Assembly (NCBI RefSeq): GCF_000384215.1
Contig: NZ_KB913032.1
Location: 3,117,665-3,181,664 of the forward strand
Reading direction: 5' to 3'
Length of the DNA stretch: 64,000 bases
Source: Amycolatopsis alba DSM 44262
Lineage (GTDB): Bacteria; Actinomycetota; Actinomycetes; Mycobacteriales; Pseudonocardiaceae
Shown: positions 8,096-17,099 of the stretch, piece after piece
Numbering within the stretch: the first letter of the stretch is position 1
Layout: every line of letters begins with the position of its first letter
Program-made: the position numbers and the translations under genes
The notes under the pieces: generated by a model
Database searches by the model: none
The model's input: the letters and a program-made list of their open reading frames with translations, nothing else
Told to the model about the DNA's origin: nothing

Positions 8096-10490
8096 GCCGT
8101 TGCTGTCCTTCGTCCTGCTGACCGCCAGGCTGGCCCGGCTCGCCGCCGAACCAGGTTTCGCGCGGGCGGTCTTCGGCGGGACGCCAGGGCTGGTTCGGCT
8201 GGCCGCCCGGCTGGGTCGCCGGGGTCCATCCGGGAGGAGCCCCGTAGTTCGGCGGGCCGCCGACGGGCCCACCCTGGTAACCACCTGCCGGACCACCCGG
8301 CTGCTGCCCACCATATGCCTGGGGCCAGTGGCCGGTGCCGTTCGGCCCACCGTTCGGGCGGCCACCGTTGGGGTAGGCGCCCGGCTGCGGCGGAGCGTAC
8401 GGGTTCGCGTTGGGGTCCGGCGGCGGGACCGGGGCCGCGTACGGCGGGCCACCGGGCAGCTCGCCGCCACCCTGCACGGTGCCGACCGGGGTCGGCGCCG
8501 GCTGCAGGACCGGCTGCTCCTTCTTCTCCTCCGGCGGGGGCCACGGCTCGCCGCGCTCCATCGCCAGCTCGCCGGGGGTCTTGATCGGCGGCTTGTCCGA
8601 CGGCTTCCGGTCGCCGAACTCGTTGAAGATGGTGATGTGCGGGCGCTTCTCGACGGACGCGAAGATCCGCTCGAGGTCCTTGCGGGTCAGCGTCTCCTTC
8701 TCGAGGAGCTCGATGACCAGCTCGTCCAGCACGTCGCGGTAGGTGCTCAGCACGTGCCACGCCTCGGTGTGCGCGGTCTCGATGAGCTTGCGCACCTCCT
8801 CGTCGATCTCGTGCGCGACCTCCAGCGAGTAGTCCGCCTGGCGGCCCGCCGAGCGGCCGAGGAACGGGTCGCCCTGCTCCTGGCCGTACTTGACGGCGCC
8901 GAGCCGGGCGCTCATGCCGTATTCGGTGACCATCGCGCGGGCGATCTTCGTCGCCTGCTCGATGTCGGAGGAGGCACCGGTGGTGGGCTCGTGGAAGACG
9001 AGCTCCTCCGCGGTGCGGCCGCCCATCGCGAAGACCAGGCGCCCGATCATCTCCGAACGGGTCATCAACTCCTTGTCGTCCTCCGGGACGAGCAGGGCGT
9101 GACCGCCGGTGCGCCCGCGCGGCAGGATCGTCAGCTTGTAGACCGGTTCGATGTCCGGCATCGCCCACGCGGCGAGCGCGTGCCCGCCCTCGTGGTAGGC
9201 CGTGATCTTCTTCTCCTTCTCGGAGATGATCCGGCTCTTGCGGGCGGGACCGCCGACGACACGGTCGACCGACTCCTCCAGCGCGGCGTCGGTGATGACG
9301 TGCCCGTTCTGGCGGGCGGTGAGCAGCGCGGCCTCGTTGAGCACGTTCGCCAGGTCGGCGCCGGACATGCCGACGGTCCGCTTGGCGAGGCTGCTCAGGT
9401 CGGTGCCCTGCGCGATCGGCTTGCCCTTGGCGTGCACCTCGAGGATCGCCTTGCGGCCGCGCATGTCCGGTGCGGACACCGGGATCTGGCGGTCGAAGCG
9501 GCCGGGACGCAGGAGGGCCGGGTCGAGGATGTCGGGACGGTTGGTCGCGGCGATCAGGATGATCCCGCCGCGCGCGTCGAAGCCGTCCATCTCGACGAGG
9601 AGCTGGTTCAGCGTCTGCTCACGCTCGTCGTGGCCACCGCCGAGGCCGGCGCCGCGCTGGCGGCCGACCGCGTCGATCTCGTCGACGAAGATGATGCAGG
9701 GCGCGTTCTGCTTGGCCTGCTCGAACAGGTCGCGGACTCGCGAAGCACCGACACCGACGAACATCTCGACGAAGTCGGAACCGGAGATCGTGTAGAACGG
9801 CACGCCAGCCTCACCGGCGACGGCTCGCGCGAGCAGCGTCTTACCGGTACCGGGCGGCCCGTAGAGCAAGACGCCCTTGGGGATCTTCGCGCCGAGTGCC
9901 TGATAGCGCGCCGGGTTCTGCAGGAAGTCCTTGATCTCGTACAGCTCTTCGACGGCCTCGTCGGCGCCCGCGACGTCCCCGAAGGTCGTCTTGGGCATGT
10001 CCTTGTTGAGCTGTTTGGCCTTCGACTTGCCGAAGTTGAGGACGCGGTTCCCGCCGCCCTGGGCGTTGTTCATCATCCACATCAGCAGGCCCAGCACCAG
10101 CGCCAGCGGAATGGCGAAGATCAGGATCTGGGTGAGGACGTTCTGCTGGGTGACCTTGGTGGTGAACTTGACCGGGTTGTCACCGCTCTTGAGGGCGATG
10201 AGCTGGTTGTAGACGGTGCCCGCGACGTTCGCCGGGTACTGCGCGATGATCTGGTCGACCTGCTGGCCGTCGACCTCGATCTTCTTGTTCAGCAGCAGCT
10301 TGACCTGCTGCTCCTTGTCCTCTTGCGAGGCTTCCTTGATGTTGTTCGCGGTGATCTGCTGATTCGCGACCGAGATCGGCACCTGGGTGTAGCCACGATC
10401 ACTGTCGAAGATCGTGTTGTAGGCGAGAAACGCCAGTACCGCCGCGAGAATCCAGAGCACTGGGTTCCTGAGCACGCTCTTCCGGTTCAT
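8064..10490 (-). CDS. ftsH: ATP-dependent zinc metalloprotease FtsH
   Basis: FtsH is a membrane-anchored AAA+ protease that extracts and degrades membrane and short-lived cytosolic proteins. Order of parts in the 808 residues: TM helix 1 (about 10-25), extracytoplasmic domain, TM helix 2 (about 120-139), Walker A GPPGTGKT (211-218), Walker B IIFVDEID (about 267-272), SRH region with NRPD and RPGRFDR, and zinc motif HEGGH (433-437). A Pro/Gly/Asn-rich tail of about 160 residues follows from residue 640; such tails are common in actinobacterial FtsH and dispensable for the core fold. It heads the folate operon, as in M. tuberculosis. ATG at 10490. Confidence 0.97.
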   Translation of the reverse strand: MNRKSVLRNPVLWILAAVLAFLAYNTIFDSDRGYTQVPISVANQQITANNIKEASQEDKEQQVKLLLNKKIEVDGQQVDQIIAQYPANVAGTVYNQLIALKSGDNPVKFTTKVTQQNVLTQILIFAIPLALVLGLLMWMMNNAQGGGNRVLNFGKSKAKQLNKDMPKTTFGDVAGADEAVEELYEIKDFLQNPARYQALGAKIPKGVLLYGPPGTGKTLLARAVAGEAGVPFYTISGSDFVEMFVGVGASRVRDLFEQAKQNAPCIIFVDEIDAVGRQRGAGLGGGHDEREQTLNQLLVEMDGFDARGGIILIAATNRPDILDPALLRPGRFDRQIPVSAPDMRGRKAILEVHAKGKPIAQGTDLSSLAKRTVGMSGADLANVLNEAALLTARQNGHVITDAALEESVDRVVGGPARKSRIISEKEKKITAYHEGGHALAAWAMPDIEPVYKLTILPRGRTGGHALLVPEDDKELMTRSEMIGRLVFAMGGRTAEELVFHEPTTGASSDIEQATKIARAMVTEYGMSARLGAVKYGQEQGDPFLGRSAGRQADYSLEVAHEIDEEVRKLIETAHTEAWHVLSTYRDVLDELVIELLEKETLTRKDLERIFASVEKRPHITIFNEFGDRKPSDKPPIKTPGELAMERGEPWPPPEEKKEQPVLQPAPTPVGTVQGGGELPGGPPYAAPVPPPDPNANPYAPPQPGAYPNGGRPNGGPNGTGHWPQAYGGQQPGGPAGGYQGGPVGGPPNYGAPPGWTPATQPGGQPNQPWRPAEDRPRETWFGGEPGQPGGQQDEGQQRRDDGQDDTKR

Positions 10491-10679
10491 ACGACTCGGC
10501 CCTGGTGGCCTCGACCCTTCCTGGTTGGGCGGCTCCTGTGATACCCGCCATCACGATCTTGACGACCCATGGTGCTCCGACACCCGCCCCTCAGGATACC
10601 GCCCGCCTGGACGGACGAGGGTGGTGAGCCTCTCGGACGTCAACGGCGGACGCCGCGCGAGGGTTCCCGGAGCGCGACC

Positions 10680-11513
10680 CTAGCGTGTGTCGACCGCCAC
10701 ACCGGCGGCCATCTCACCCAGTCGCATGCGGAGTGTCTTGACGTCGGCGGGCGAGACGGTGACCCATTCGCGCCCGTCCGGACCGGCCTGTGACGTGCTG
10801 AGGTAGCGCCCGCTGGCGGTGTCGAACCAGCCGAGGACACGGGACCGCTGCTTGGCACCCACGTGCGACCGGCTGTTCGCGGCGAGCTGACCGCCACGCA
10901 GCCGCGGCTGGCCGGTGAGCTTGCCGAACGCCTCACGCGGGTCCGCGGTGACGCGTTCACTGAGTGAGACTCGGGGCTTCTCCTTGCGGCGGGTCTTCGC
11001 CGCTTCGGGCTCCTCGGCCTGCTTCGTCGGGTTGACGGCGCCGCGGATCGGCTCGGTGCGGCGCGCGTCGTCGATCGGCAGCGTGATGGACGCCTCCGAA
11101 CCGCGCTGCCCTGGGGGCAGCAGGTCGACGACCGCTGTCGGCAGCCCGTCGGCGGGCGCCTCGCGCAGCCAGATACCGGACTGGTCCTGGATGGCGATCA
11201 CCCCGGCGCTCCCGTCGGTGGCGCCGAGCACGGCGATCGTCGGGGCCTGGAACTCGGGGATGTGCAGCGCGTCGATGGTCAGCGAGCCGCGGGCGAGGAG
11301 GTACAGCCAGTCCTCGATCCTCCGCTCGAGCCTTCCCCGGCCGTCGCGGAGGCCGCGGGCCTGGAGTTCGCCGTCGACGCGCTGGCGCAGCGCCCGGCGT
11401 TCGAGCTCTGTCGCGCCGTGTGAACGCACGCGCAGCGGGTACGGCAGGTCGCCGAGCTCGGCGGACTCCCAGAGGAAGTCGAACGCCAGCGGCGTGAAGT
11501 GTTCCTGGTGCAT
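10680..11513 (-). CDS. EspG-family ESX chaperone (copy 1)
   Basis: EspG proteins bind the tip of PE-PPE pairs in the cytosol and deliver them to ESX (type VII) secretion machines. This 277-residue protein has the family's N-terminal FDFLWESAELGDLPYPL, a central DLLPPGQRGSEASITLP, and the C-terminal RVLGWFDTASGRYLSTS followed by a Trp-Val-Thr strand. A Lys/Arg-rich insert (about 165-195) separates the halves. ATG at 11513 has a GGGAGGG box 9 bases upstream. It is about one-third identical by eye to the next gene, so the pair is a duplication. No ESX core gene is in the window. Confidence 0.8.
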   Translation of the reverse strand: MHQEHFTPLAFDFLWESAELGDLPYPLRVRSHGATELERRALRQRVDGELQARGLRDGRGRLERRIEDWLYLLARGSLTIDALHIPEFQAPTIAVLGATDGSAGVIAIQDQSGIWLREAPADGLPTAVVDLLPPGQRGSEASITLPIDDARRTEPIRGAVNPTKQAEEPEAAKTRRKEKPRVSLSERVTADPREAFGKLTGQPRLRGGQLAANSRSHVGAKQRSRVLGWFDTASGRYLSTSQAGPDGREWVTVSPADVKTLRMRLGEMAAGVAVDTR

Positions 11514-11649
11514 TGCTGTGTGCCCTCCCGGCACCTCGGCTCCTGGGCCTCGGGACACCCAGAGGGTTCACGATAGCGAAGGGGTACGACAGTCGTCGGC
11601 CGGATGCGGATAGTGGTCCGGCGCGAACGCGATGAACGGGCGGCGGAGA

Positions 11650-12447
11650 TCAGCGCGCGACAGAAGATTCAGCCGCGATCTTCCCCAGCATTTCCGTGAG
11701 CCGGTGCCGCAAGGTCGCCGGATCCGCCGGCGCGATGGTGATCCAGTCCCGGCCGTCGGACCCGCGCGTGGCCTGGGTGAAGTACCGGCCGGACTGCGTG
11801 TCGAACCAGCTCAGCACCGAAGACCTGCTCCGCGTGCCGTGCTTGCTCCGCGCGTTGGCGCCGAACTGGCCGCCGCGAAGCCGCGGCTGAGCCTGAAGCC
11901 GCGAAAGGGCCTTGCGGTCCTCGTCGGACGTCGCCGAGCCGTCGACCTGCGGCTGGCGACGCTGGAGGAAGTCCGCTCCCGAAGCGCCGACGAGCCCGTC
12001 CAGCGGGAGGGTGATCGACTTCTCCGTGCCGCGCGAACCCGGCGGCAGGAGGGAGACGATCGCGCTCGCGAGGCCGTCCGTGGCGATGGGGTGGAAGTGG
12101 AAACCGCGCTGGTCCTGCACCGTCAGGAGGCCTTGGCCGCCGAGCAGCGACGCGACCGCGAGCAGCGGTTCGGTGTTGGGGTTGTTGAGCTGGACGCAGT
12201 CCAGGCTCAGATCCGGCCGCGCGAGGACGCCGAAACAGTCTTCGATATGCGGTTCGGGGCGCCCGCGTTCGTCGGCGAGACGGCGCTGGTTCAGCGACTG
12301 GAGCGTCTGTGTCCGCAGCGCGCCGCGTTCGTCCATGGTCGCCCCGTGCGAACGGAGCCGCAGCGGGTACGGCAGCTCCCCGGCGTTCGCGGTCTCCCAC
12401 AGGAAGTCCAGCTCGACCGCGGTGAGCAGTTCACCGTTCGCCATCAT
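11650..12447 (-). CDS. EspG-family ESX chaperone (copy 2)
   Basis: This 265-residue paralogue of the downstream gene has the same landmarks: VELDFLWETANAGELPYPL at the N-terminus, SLLPPGSRGTEKSITLP in the middle, QPRLRGGQFGANARSKHG, and the EspG-type end SVLSWFDTQSGRYFTQA. Two EspG-like proteins next to one PPE-like and one PE-like protein suggest chaperone and client are made together. Possible explanations for two copies are different clients or a heterodimer; neither can be decided here. A MM start (12447 or 12444) leaves the exact first residue open. Confidence 0.8.
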   Translation of the reverse strand: MMANGELLTAVELDFLWETANAGELPYPLRLRSHGATMDERGALRTQTLQSLNQRRLADERGRPEPHIEDCFGVLARPDLSLDCVQLNNPNTEPLLAVASLLGGQGLLTVQDQRGFHFHPIATDGLASAIVSLLPPGSRGTEKSITLPLDGLVGASGADFLQRRQPQVDGSATSDEDRKALSRLQAQPRLRGGQFGANARSKHGTRSRSSVLSWFDTQSGRYFTQATRGSDGRDWITIAPADPATLRHRLTEMLGKIAAESSVAR

Positions 12448-12466
12448 CCGCCCCCAAACAAGTCAG

Positions 12467-12497
12467 CGGGCGCGCGGCCTGATCGGCCGCGCGCCCG
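12467..12497 (-). terminator. GC hairpin between PPE-like and espG genes
   Basis: Perfect 13-bp arms cgggcgcgcggcc (12467-12479) and its complement (12485-12497) enclose a 5-nt loop, 13 bases after the PPE-like stop. No T-run follows. It may reduce read-through into the espG pair. Confidence 0.65.
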
Positions 12498-12509
12498 GTG
12501 AAAACCGCT

Positions 12510-13892
12510 CTAGCGATCGTCGTCTTCGGTCCAGGCACCGATGACCGGCGGCGGGGTCGCCTCGTTGGCGCCGAAGGCGTCGTCCGGGTCCGGCTCGATG
12601 AGGAACGACGCGTGCGTGTGCTCCTCTTCCTGCTCGGCCTGCGCGCCGTGGGCGCCCATGCCCATACCGCCGCCCATGCCCTGCATCGGCGGAGTGGGGC
12701 CGCCACCGATGGTGCCACTGGAGGACACGATGCCCTGCTGCGGCACGGCCTGGGACGCGGCGCTCTGCGCGGGCGCGTTGTCCGTCGCCGCGGCGTCGGT
12801 GCTGTCGGAGTCCTTGGAACCGGACTTGTTGCCCTGTCCGAGCGCCTTGGCACCGGCGTAGCCGAGGCCACCGCCGATTCCGGCCGCGGTGAGCGCCTGG
12901 CCCAGCCCGCTGCCGCCGCTCGCCGCCGGGGCGTGCGGAGTGATCGGGGCGCCCGCCCCGGACGCGACACCGGCACCTGCACCGGGCGCGAGACCCGAAG
13001 CCGGGAGGTTTCCGGTGGCGGGGCTGTAGCCCGCCTGCGAGAACACGCCCGAGTCCGGACCGGCGTGGACCGGTGCGGAGCCACTGCCCGGCACGCCGCC
13101 GTAGCCGTGCGTGCCGGCGAGGACGGGGGCGCCGGAGACGGCGCCGTGGTTGAGGCCACCGCCGCCGACGTTGCCGACACCGCTGAACGAAGCGCTGTTG
13201 TGCGAAGCCGTCGGCTTCATGCCGAGGGATTCGGGGCCGAAGCTCGGGGTCGAGCTGTCGACCTCGCTCATCTCCTTGGTGTAGGCCTCGAGGAACCTGG
13301 CCTGCTCCGCCCGCACTTCCTTGTCCTGGTCGGCGAGGGGCTTCTGGTCGGTGATCATGCCGACCGGGCCCGCCGCGAGGGCCTGGCCCATCGCGCCTTC
13401 AGGGGTGTAGTTGGTCGGCTTCGGCATGAGCTTGACCTTGGTGGCCGCGTCGGCCTGCTTCTGCAGCCTGTCCGACATCGTGTGCGCGGCCTCGGAGGCC
13501 TGCGAACCCGAGTTCGCGATGGCGACCAGCGAACCCTGCGCGCTCGCCGCGCCCTGGCCGATCCAGGCGGAGCCCAGTTCGGAGATCGCGTTGTAGAGGT
13601 CGTTCGAGGCCTGGCTCAGCTGACGGCCGTGCGAACCCCATGACTGGCTGATCGACGTCGCGGTGCTGGGGTCGTTGCCGATGTTGGCCTGGTTCCACAG
13701 GTCCTGGCTGCTCGGGGCGCTCTCCCAGTTCGGTGGGTTCGTGATGGCGCGGTCGGCGCCGATCTCGAAGCCGTCCGAGCGCCCGCGAGCGGTCGAGACG
13801 ATGCCCGCGGCCTGCGAGTTGTCCCCGAGCTGGACCGGGGTGGAGCTGCTGCTGCTCTCGCCGTAAGAGTCGGCGCTGTGCTTCGGTGGCAT
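12510..13892 (-). CDS. PPE-like ESX substrate with Gly-rich C-terminal region
   Basis: The 460-residue protein has a helical N-terminal part of about 190 residues containing a WxG-like turn (LGSAWIGQGAAS) between long helices, as in PPE and WXG100 proteins. A Gly/Ala/Pro-rich linker (about 215-430) follows, then an acidic tail with the end WTEDDDR. There is no signal peptide. It lies 17 bp downstream of a small helical PE-like protein and just upstream of two EspG chaperones, the gene set expected for a secreted PE-PPE heterodimer. In M. tuberculosis this interval (hpt to ftsH) also carries PE/PPE and ESX genes. Assignment rests on fold-like features and context. Confidence 0.68.
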   Translation of the reverse strand: MPPKHSADSYGESSSSSTPVQLGDNSQAAGIVSTARGRSDGFEIGADRAITNPPNWESAPSSQDLWNQANIGNDPSTATSISQSWGSHGRQLSQASNDLYNAISELGSAWIGQGAASAQGSLVAIANSGSQASEAAHTMSDRLQKQADAATKVKLMPKPTNYTPEGAMGQALAAGPVGMITDQKPLADQDKEVRAEQARFLEAYTKEMSEVDSSTPSFGPESLGMKPTASHNSASFSGVGNVGGGGLNHGAVSGAPVLAGTHGYGGVPGSGSAPVHAGPDSGVFSQAGYSPATGNLPASGLAPGAGAGVASGAGAPITPHAPAASGGSGLGQALTAAGIGGGLGYAGAKALGQGNKSGSKDSDSTDAAATDNAPAQSAASQAVPQQGIVSSSGTIGGGPTPPMQGMGGGMGMGAHGAQAEQEEEHTHASFLIEPDPDDAFGANEATPPPVIGAWTEDDDR

Positions 13893-13909
13893 GGCTTTCT
13901 GACTCCCCC

Positions 13910-14275
13910 TCAGACGTTCCGGAACGGCTCGGCCGCGGCCTGGTCGATCTCGTGGTAACGGGCCATCGCGGTGACGATGCCGGACTCGGCCGCCTCGTAC
14001 TGCTGGTAAAGGTTCTGGAGAGCGGCGGCGTACGAGTCGCCGCCGCCGTCGGCGCGGTGCGCCACCTTCGCGGCGATGGCGTTGCCGACCGGGTTGTTGC
14101 CCAGCTTCGGCGCCTGCCCGAGGTCACCGGCACGGTGGAGCAGTGCCTCGACGGCGTCCTTGCCGGTGCGGATCTTGTTCAGTGCGGTCTGGGCCGCGTC
14201 CGGGTCGATCCCGACCTGGCCCTGGGCCGCGGCGTTCTTGAACGCGTTCGCGTCCGCCAAGCTGCTGTTCCCCAT
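13910..14275 (-). CDS. Small helical PE-like partner of the PPE-like protein
   Basis: The 121-residue protein is almost all helix, with no signal peptide or enzyme motif: DANAFKNAAAQGQVGIDPDAAQTAL, a turn at KLGNNPVGN, then a long second helix ending YHEIDQAAAEPFRNV. Two antiparallel helices of about this length are what PE and WXG100 proteins form. It directly precedes the PPE-like gene (17-bp gap), so the two probably form a secreted heterodimer. ATG at 14275 follows a GGAGAGAG box. The classical Pro-Glu motif of mycobacterial PE proteins is not obvious, so the family name is tentative. Confidence 0.6.
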   Translation of the reverse strand: MGNSSLADANAFKNAAAQGQVGIDPDAAQTALNKIRTGKDAVEALLHRAGDLGQAPKLGNNPVGNAIAAKVAHRADGGGDSYAAALQNLYQQYEAAESGIVTAMARYHEIDQAAAEPFRNV

Positions 14276-14329
14276 CTGAGCTCTCTCCGTTTCCCCCGGC
14301 CAGGCCACGTTCGTGGTCGTTGGTCTTCG

Positions 14330-14360
14330 CATAGGTTAACGCACCTGATCGCAACCTATG
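14330..14360 (-). promoter_or_regulatory. Inverted repeat upstream of PE/PPE/espG operon
   Basis: The arms cataggtt (14330-14337) and aacctatg (14353-14360) are exact complements separated by 15 bp, 55 bp upstream of the PE-like start. The half-site spacing of about two helical turns fits binding by a dimeric regulator. It could equally be a weak stem at the end of the hpt message. The regulator is unknown. Confidence 0.4.
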
Positions 14361-14414
14361 ACGCGTTCCGCGTGCTCAGGGTTCCGTATTCCCGCCGACG
14401 CGGGCAAGCGGTTC

Positions 14415-14978
14415 TCAGGACGTGTAAACGTGCGGATCCAGGGTGCCGATGTAGGGCAGGTCCCGGTAACGCTCCGCGTAGTCGAGGCCGTATCCGACCA
14501 CGAATTCGTTCGGGATGTCGAACCCGATGTACTTGACCGGTACATCGACCTTGACCGCCTCCGGCTTGCGCAGGAGCGAGACGACCTCGAGTGAGGCCGG
14601 GTTGCGGCTCGCCAGGTTCTTCAGCAACCAGGACAGCGTCAGCCCGGAATCGACGATGTCCTCGACGATGAGCACGTCGCGGCCCGCGATGTCGCGGTCG
14701 AGGTCCTTGAGGATCCGCACCACGCCGGACGACGACGTCGCCGAGCCGTAGGAGGAGACCGCCATGAACTCGAGCTGCGAAGGTAGAGGGAGTGCCCTGG
14801 CGAAGTCGGTCATGAACATCACCGCGCCCTTGAGCACGCCGACGAGCAGGAGATCTCCCTGCCCGGAGCCGGGGCCGTCGGCCGGATAGTCCGCGGCGAC
14901 CTGGGCGGCCAGCTCGGCGATCTTGTCGTTGATCTGCTGCTCGGTGACGAGCACGGAGGCGATCTCGCCTTCGTACAC
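14415..14978 (-). CDS. hpt: Hypoxanthine phosphoribosyltransferase
   Basis: Hpt salvages hypoxanthine and guanine with PRPP to IMP and GMP in the cytosol. The 187-residue protein has the PRTase landmarks: [13 protein letters not shown] near the N-terminus, the flexible loop [11 protein letters not shown], and the PRPP motif [14 protein letters not shown], then [18 protein letters not shown] for base binding. The start is GTG at 14978, 12 bp after tilS. The tilS-hpt pair is conserved from Bacillus to mycobacteria. Confidence 0.95.
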   Translation of the reverse strand: MYEGEIASVLVTEQQINDKIAELAAQVAADYPADGPGSGQGDLLLVGVLKGAVMFMTDFARALPLPSQLEFMAVSSYGSATSSSGVVRILKDLDRDIAGRDVLIVEDIVDSGLTLSWLLKNLASRNPASLEVVSLLRKPEAVKVDVPVKYIGFDIPNEFVVGYGLDYAERYRDLPYIGTLDPHVYTS

Positions 14979-14990
14979 GGGAATTCCCCT

Positions 14991-15965
14991 CTAGGTGGTG
15001 GACTGGGGTGCTTCGAGGAAGAGCCTGCCATGCGCCCGCGCGGCCACCAAGTCGCCGGGTAGCCAGACCCCGCCCTGACCCCGCCAGTTCCCCACCAGCG
15101 CGTCGACCGAACGCAGGTGGGCGTCGGTGAGTTCGCGGACCCCGGAGTCCAGCAGCCACCTGCGGAGGACGCGCCGCCTCAGCGCGGGCGGTTCGGTGGC
15201 GAGCACCGCGACGTCGAGCCCTTCCCCGGTGAAGGCACGCAGGTGGACCTCACCCGCGAGTGTGTCCAACGCCTCGGTGTCCTCGCGCAGCTGCGCCGCG
15301 GTGCGGGCCAGCGAAGCCGCGACACCGCCGGACAGCACATCCTCCAGAAGGGGCAGTACTTCCGTCCGTAACCGGACACGGGTGAACCGCGGATCCTCGT
15401 TGTGCGGGTCCTGCCACGGGTCGACGCCGAGCGCCCGGCACGCCTGCCGGGTGATCGCGCGGGTGACGCCGAGCAGCGGCCGTCCCCACGGCGGGTCGTG
15501 CGGCCGCATCCCGGCCAGCGAACGCGGCCCCGAACCGCGGCCGAGGCCGAGCAGGACGGTTTCGGCCTGGTCGTCGAGGGTGTGGCCGAGCAGGACGAGA
15601 CCGTGGCCGCCGCCCAGCGCCGAGCGCAAGGCGCCGTAGCGGGCCCGGCGGGCCGCGGCTTCCGGTCCGCCAGCGCCCTCGACCCGCACTTTCAGGACTT
15701 CGGCGGTGTGGACGCCCAGTTCCCGTGCCGTGCTCGCGGCACGGGCGGCGGTTTCGGCGGAACCGGCCTGGAGACCGTGGTCGACGACGAGCGCCCGCAC
15801 CTTCAGTCCCGCGCGGGTCCCGGTGAACGCGGCCGCTTCGGCCAGCGCGAGCGAATCCGCGCCGCCGGAGACGGCGACGCACAACTCGCCCGGCTTCCCG
15901 GAGACGGCGAGGAACTCCCGTACGGCCGTCCGCACGGCCGCGATCGCCGGATCCGGTCCGCTCAC
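14991..15965 (-). CDS. tilS: tRNA(Ile)-lysidine synthase
   Basis: TilS attaches lysine to C34 of the tRNA-Ile that reads AUA, changing its decoding. The 324-residue protein has the PP-loop AVSGGADSLAL at about residue 30, VVDHGLQAGSAE, and LLGHTLDDQAETVLL, all typical of the ATP-pyrophosphatase domain. A shorter C-terminal substrate-binding region follows, ending in a Trp-rich strand. GTG at 15965 overlaps the stop of the upstream metallopeptidase (GTGA), so translation is coupled. Confidence 0.94.
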   Translation of the reverse strand: MSGPDPAIAAVRTAVREFLAVSGKPGELCVAVSGGADSLALAEAAAFTGTRAGLKVRALVVDHGLQAGSAETAARAASTARELGVHTAEVLKVRVEGAGGPEAAARRARYGALRSALGGGHGLVLLGHTLDDQAETVLLGLGRGSGPRSLAGMRPHDPPWGRPLLGVTRAITRQACRALGVDPWQDPHNEDPRFTRVRLRTEVLPLLEDVLSGGVAASLARTAAQLREDTEALDTLAGEVHLRAFTGEGLDVAVLATEPPALRRRVLRRWLLDSGVRELTDAHLRSVDALVGNWRGQGGVWLPGDLVAARAHGRLFLEAPQSTT

Positions 15966-17029
15966 CCGTGCAGGCGCCGCACCCAGGCCGCCGGATCGGT
16001 GATCTCGGCCCTGGTCGGCAGCGTGTTCGGCGACGTCCAGACGGCGTTGAAACCTTCCATGCCGACAGCGTCGACGACGTGCTTCGTGAACTTCGCGCCC
16101 TGCTCGTACTGACGCATCTTCGCGTCCACTCCGAGCAGGCTGCGCAGCACGCGGTCGATCAGCCCGCCGCCCTTGCGCCGGGCGGTGAACCGCGACCGGA
16201 TCAGGTCGACACTCGGCACGACCCGCGGCCCGACGGCGTCCATCACGAAGTCCGCGTGCCCCTCCAGCAGGGTGGAGAGGGCGAGCAGCCGGTCGAACAC
16301 CGCGCGTTCGCTCGGGGACTGCAGGAGTTCGGCGAGCCCGGCGCCGCCCGTCTTGCCCTTGCCGATCTGCTTGATAGTGTCCGGCAGACGGCCGACCAGG
16401 TCGCTCAGCCCGTCCGCGTCGCGGCCGGCGAGCCCGCCGATGAGGCGCTCGACCTCGTCGGCGAAGTAGTCGCGCAGCCAGGTGACCGCGGTGAACTGCA
16501 GCCGGTGGGTGCATTCGTGCAGGCAGACCCACAGCCGGAAGTCGTGCCCCGGCACGTCCATCGCGCGCTGGGCGGCGACCACGTTCGGCGCGACGAGCAC
16601 GAGCTGCCCTTGGCGGTCCGGCCCGCCGAACGGGTCGTACTGGCCGAGTACGCGGGAAGCCAGGAACGCGAGCACCAGGCCGGTCTGGACGCCGGCGCCA
16701 CCGGCCAGCACGGGGGCCAGCGGACCGCCTTGGGCCTCCGGCAGCGCGCGGCCGGTGAGCGCGTCGAGCCCCGCGGCGGCCGAACGGACCCAGCCGGGCC
16801 TGTCGACGACCTCGGCGGGCAGCAACGGCAGGTCGAGGCCCAGTCCGGTCAGCTCGCGGACATGGCCTTCCGCCTCGATGGTCAGTTCGCGCAGCTCGGC
16901 GACGGCTTCGTCGGCCTCATCGCGGTCGACGACCGGACCGCCGCGCACCAGGAGGGCGCCCGTCGAGGCGGCCAGGGACCAGTCGACCATCGAACGCGTC
17001 TCGGTCGGCGTTTCCTCAGTCACTCTCAT
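15962..17029 (-). CDS. Zincin-like zinc-dependent metallopeptidase (DUF2342)
   Basis: The 355-residue cytosolic protein carries a zinc-peptidase motif HECTH in WVCLHECTHRLQF (about residues 180-184), with a downstream LLEGHADFVMDAVG that supplies the third metal ligand (Glu or His). The family (Rv3626c in M. tuberculosis) has the gluzincin-like fold; its substrate is not established. Starts with ATG at 17029 and overlaps tilS by four bases. No signal peptide or membrane segment is visible. Sits between dacB and tilS exactly as in mycobacteria. Confidence 0.85.
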   Translation of the reverse strand: MRVTEETPTETRSMVDWSLAASTGALLVRGGPVVDRDEADEAVAELRELTIEAEGHVRELTGLGLDLPLLPAEVVDRPGWVRSAAAGLDALTGRALPEAQGGPLAPVLAGGAGVQTGLVLAFLASRVLGQYDPFGGPDRQGQLVLVAPNVVAAQRAMDVPGHDFRLWVCLHECTHRLQFTAVTWLRDYFADEVERLIGGLAGRDADGLSDLVGRLPDTIKQIGKGKTGGAGLAELLQSPSERAVFDRLLALSTLLEGHADFVMDAVGPRVVPSVDLIRSRFTARRKGGGLIDRVLRSLLGVDAKMRQYEQGAKFTKHVVDAVGMEGFNAVWTSPNTLPTRAEITDPAAWVRRLHG

Positions 17030-17099
17030 GACGCTACCCGCTGGAAGACCGAATTCCGCCTCGACTTCCTCACGCTCCGATTCCGGTCGCTCACCGGAA

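Noticed and set aside
8100..10541. An 813-codon plus-strand open frame opposite ftsH
   Set aside because: It is exactly antisense to ftsH, whose motifs are complete. The frame is open only because of the high GC third position, and its product has no recognisable domain.
14415..14978. Possible longer hpt with an upstream start toward tilS
   Set aside because: The longer frame lies in the tilS coding region; the GTG at 14978 gives the standard length.
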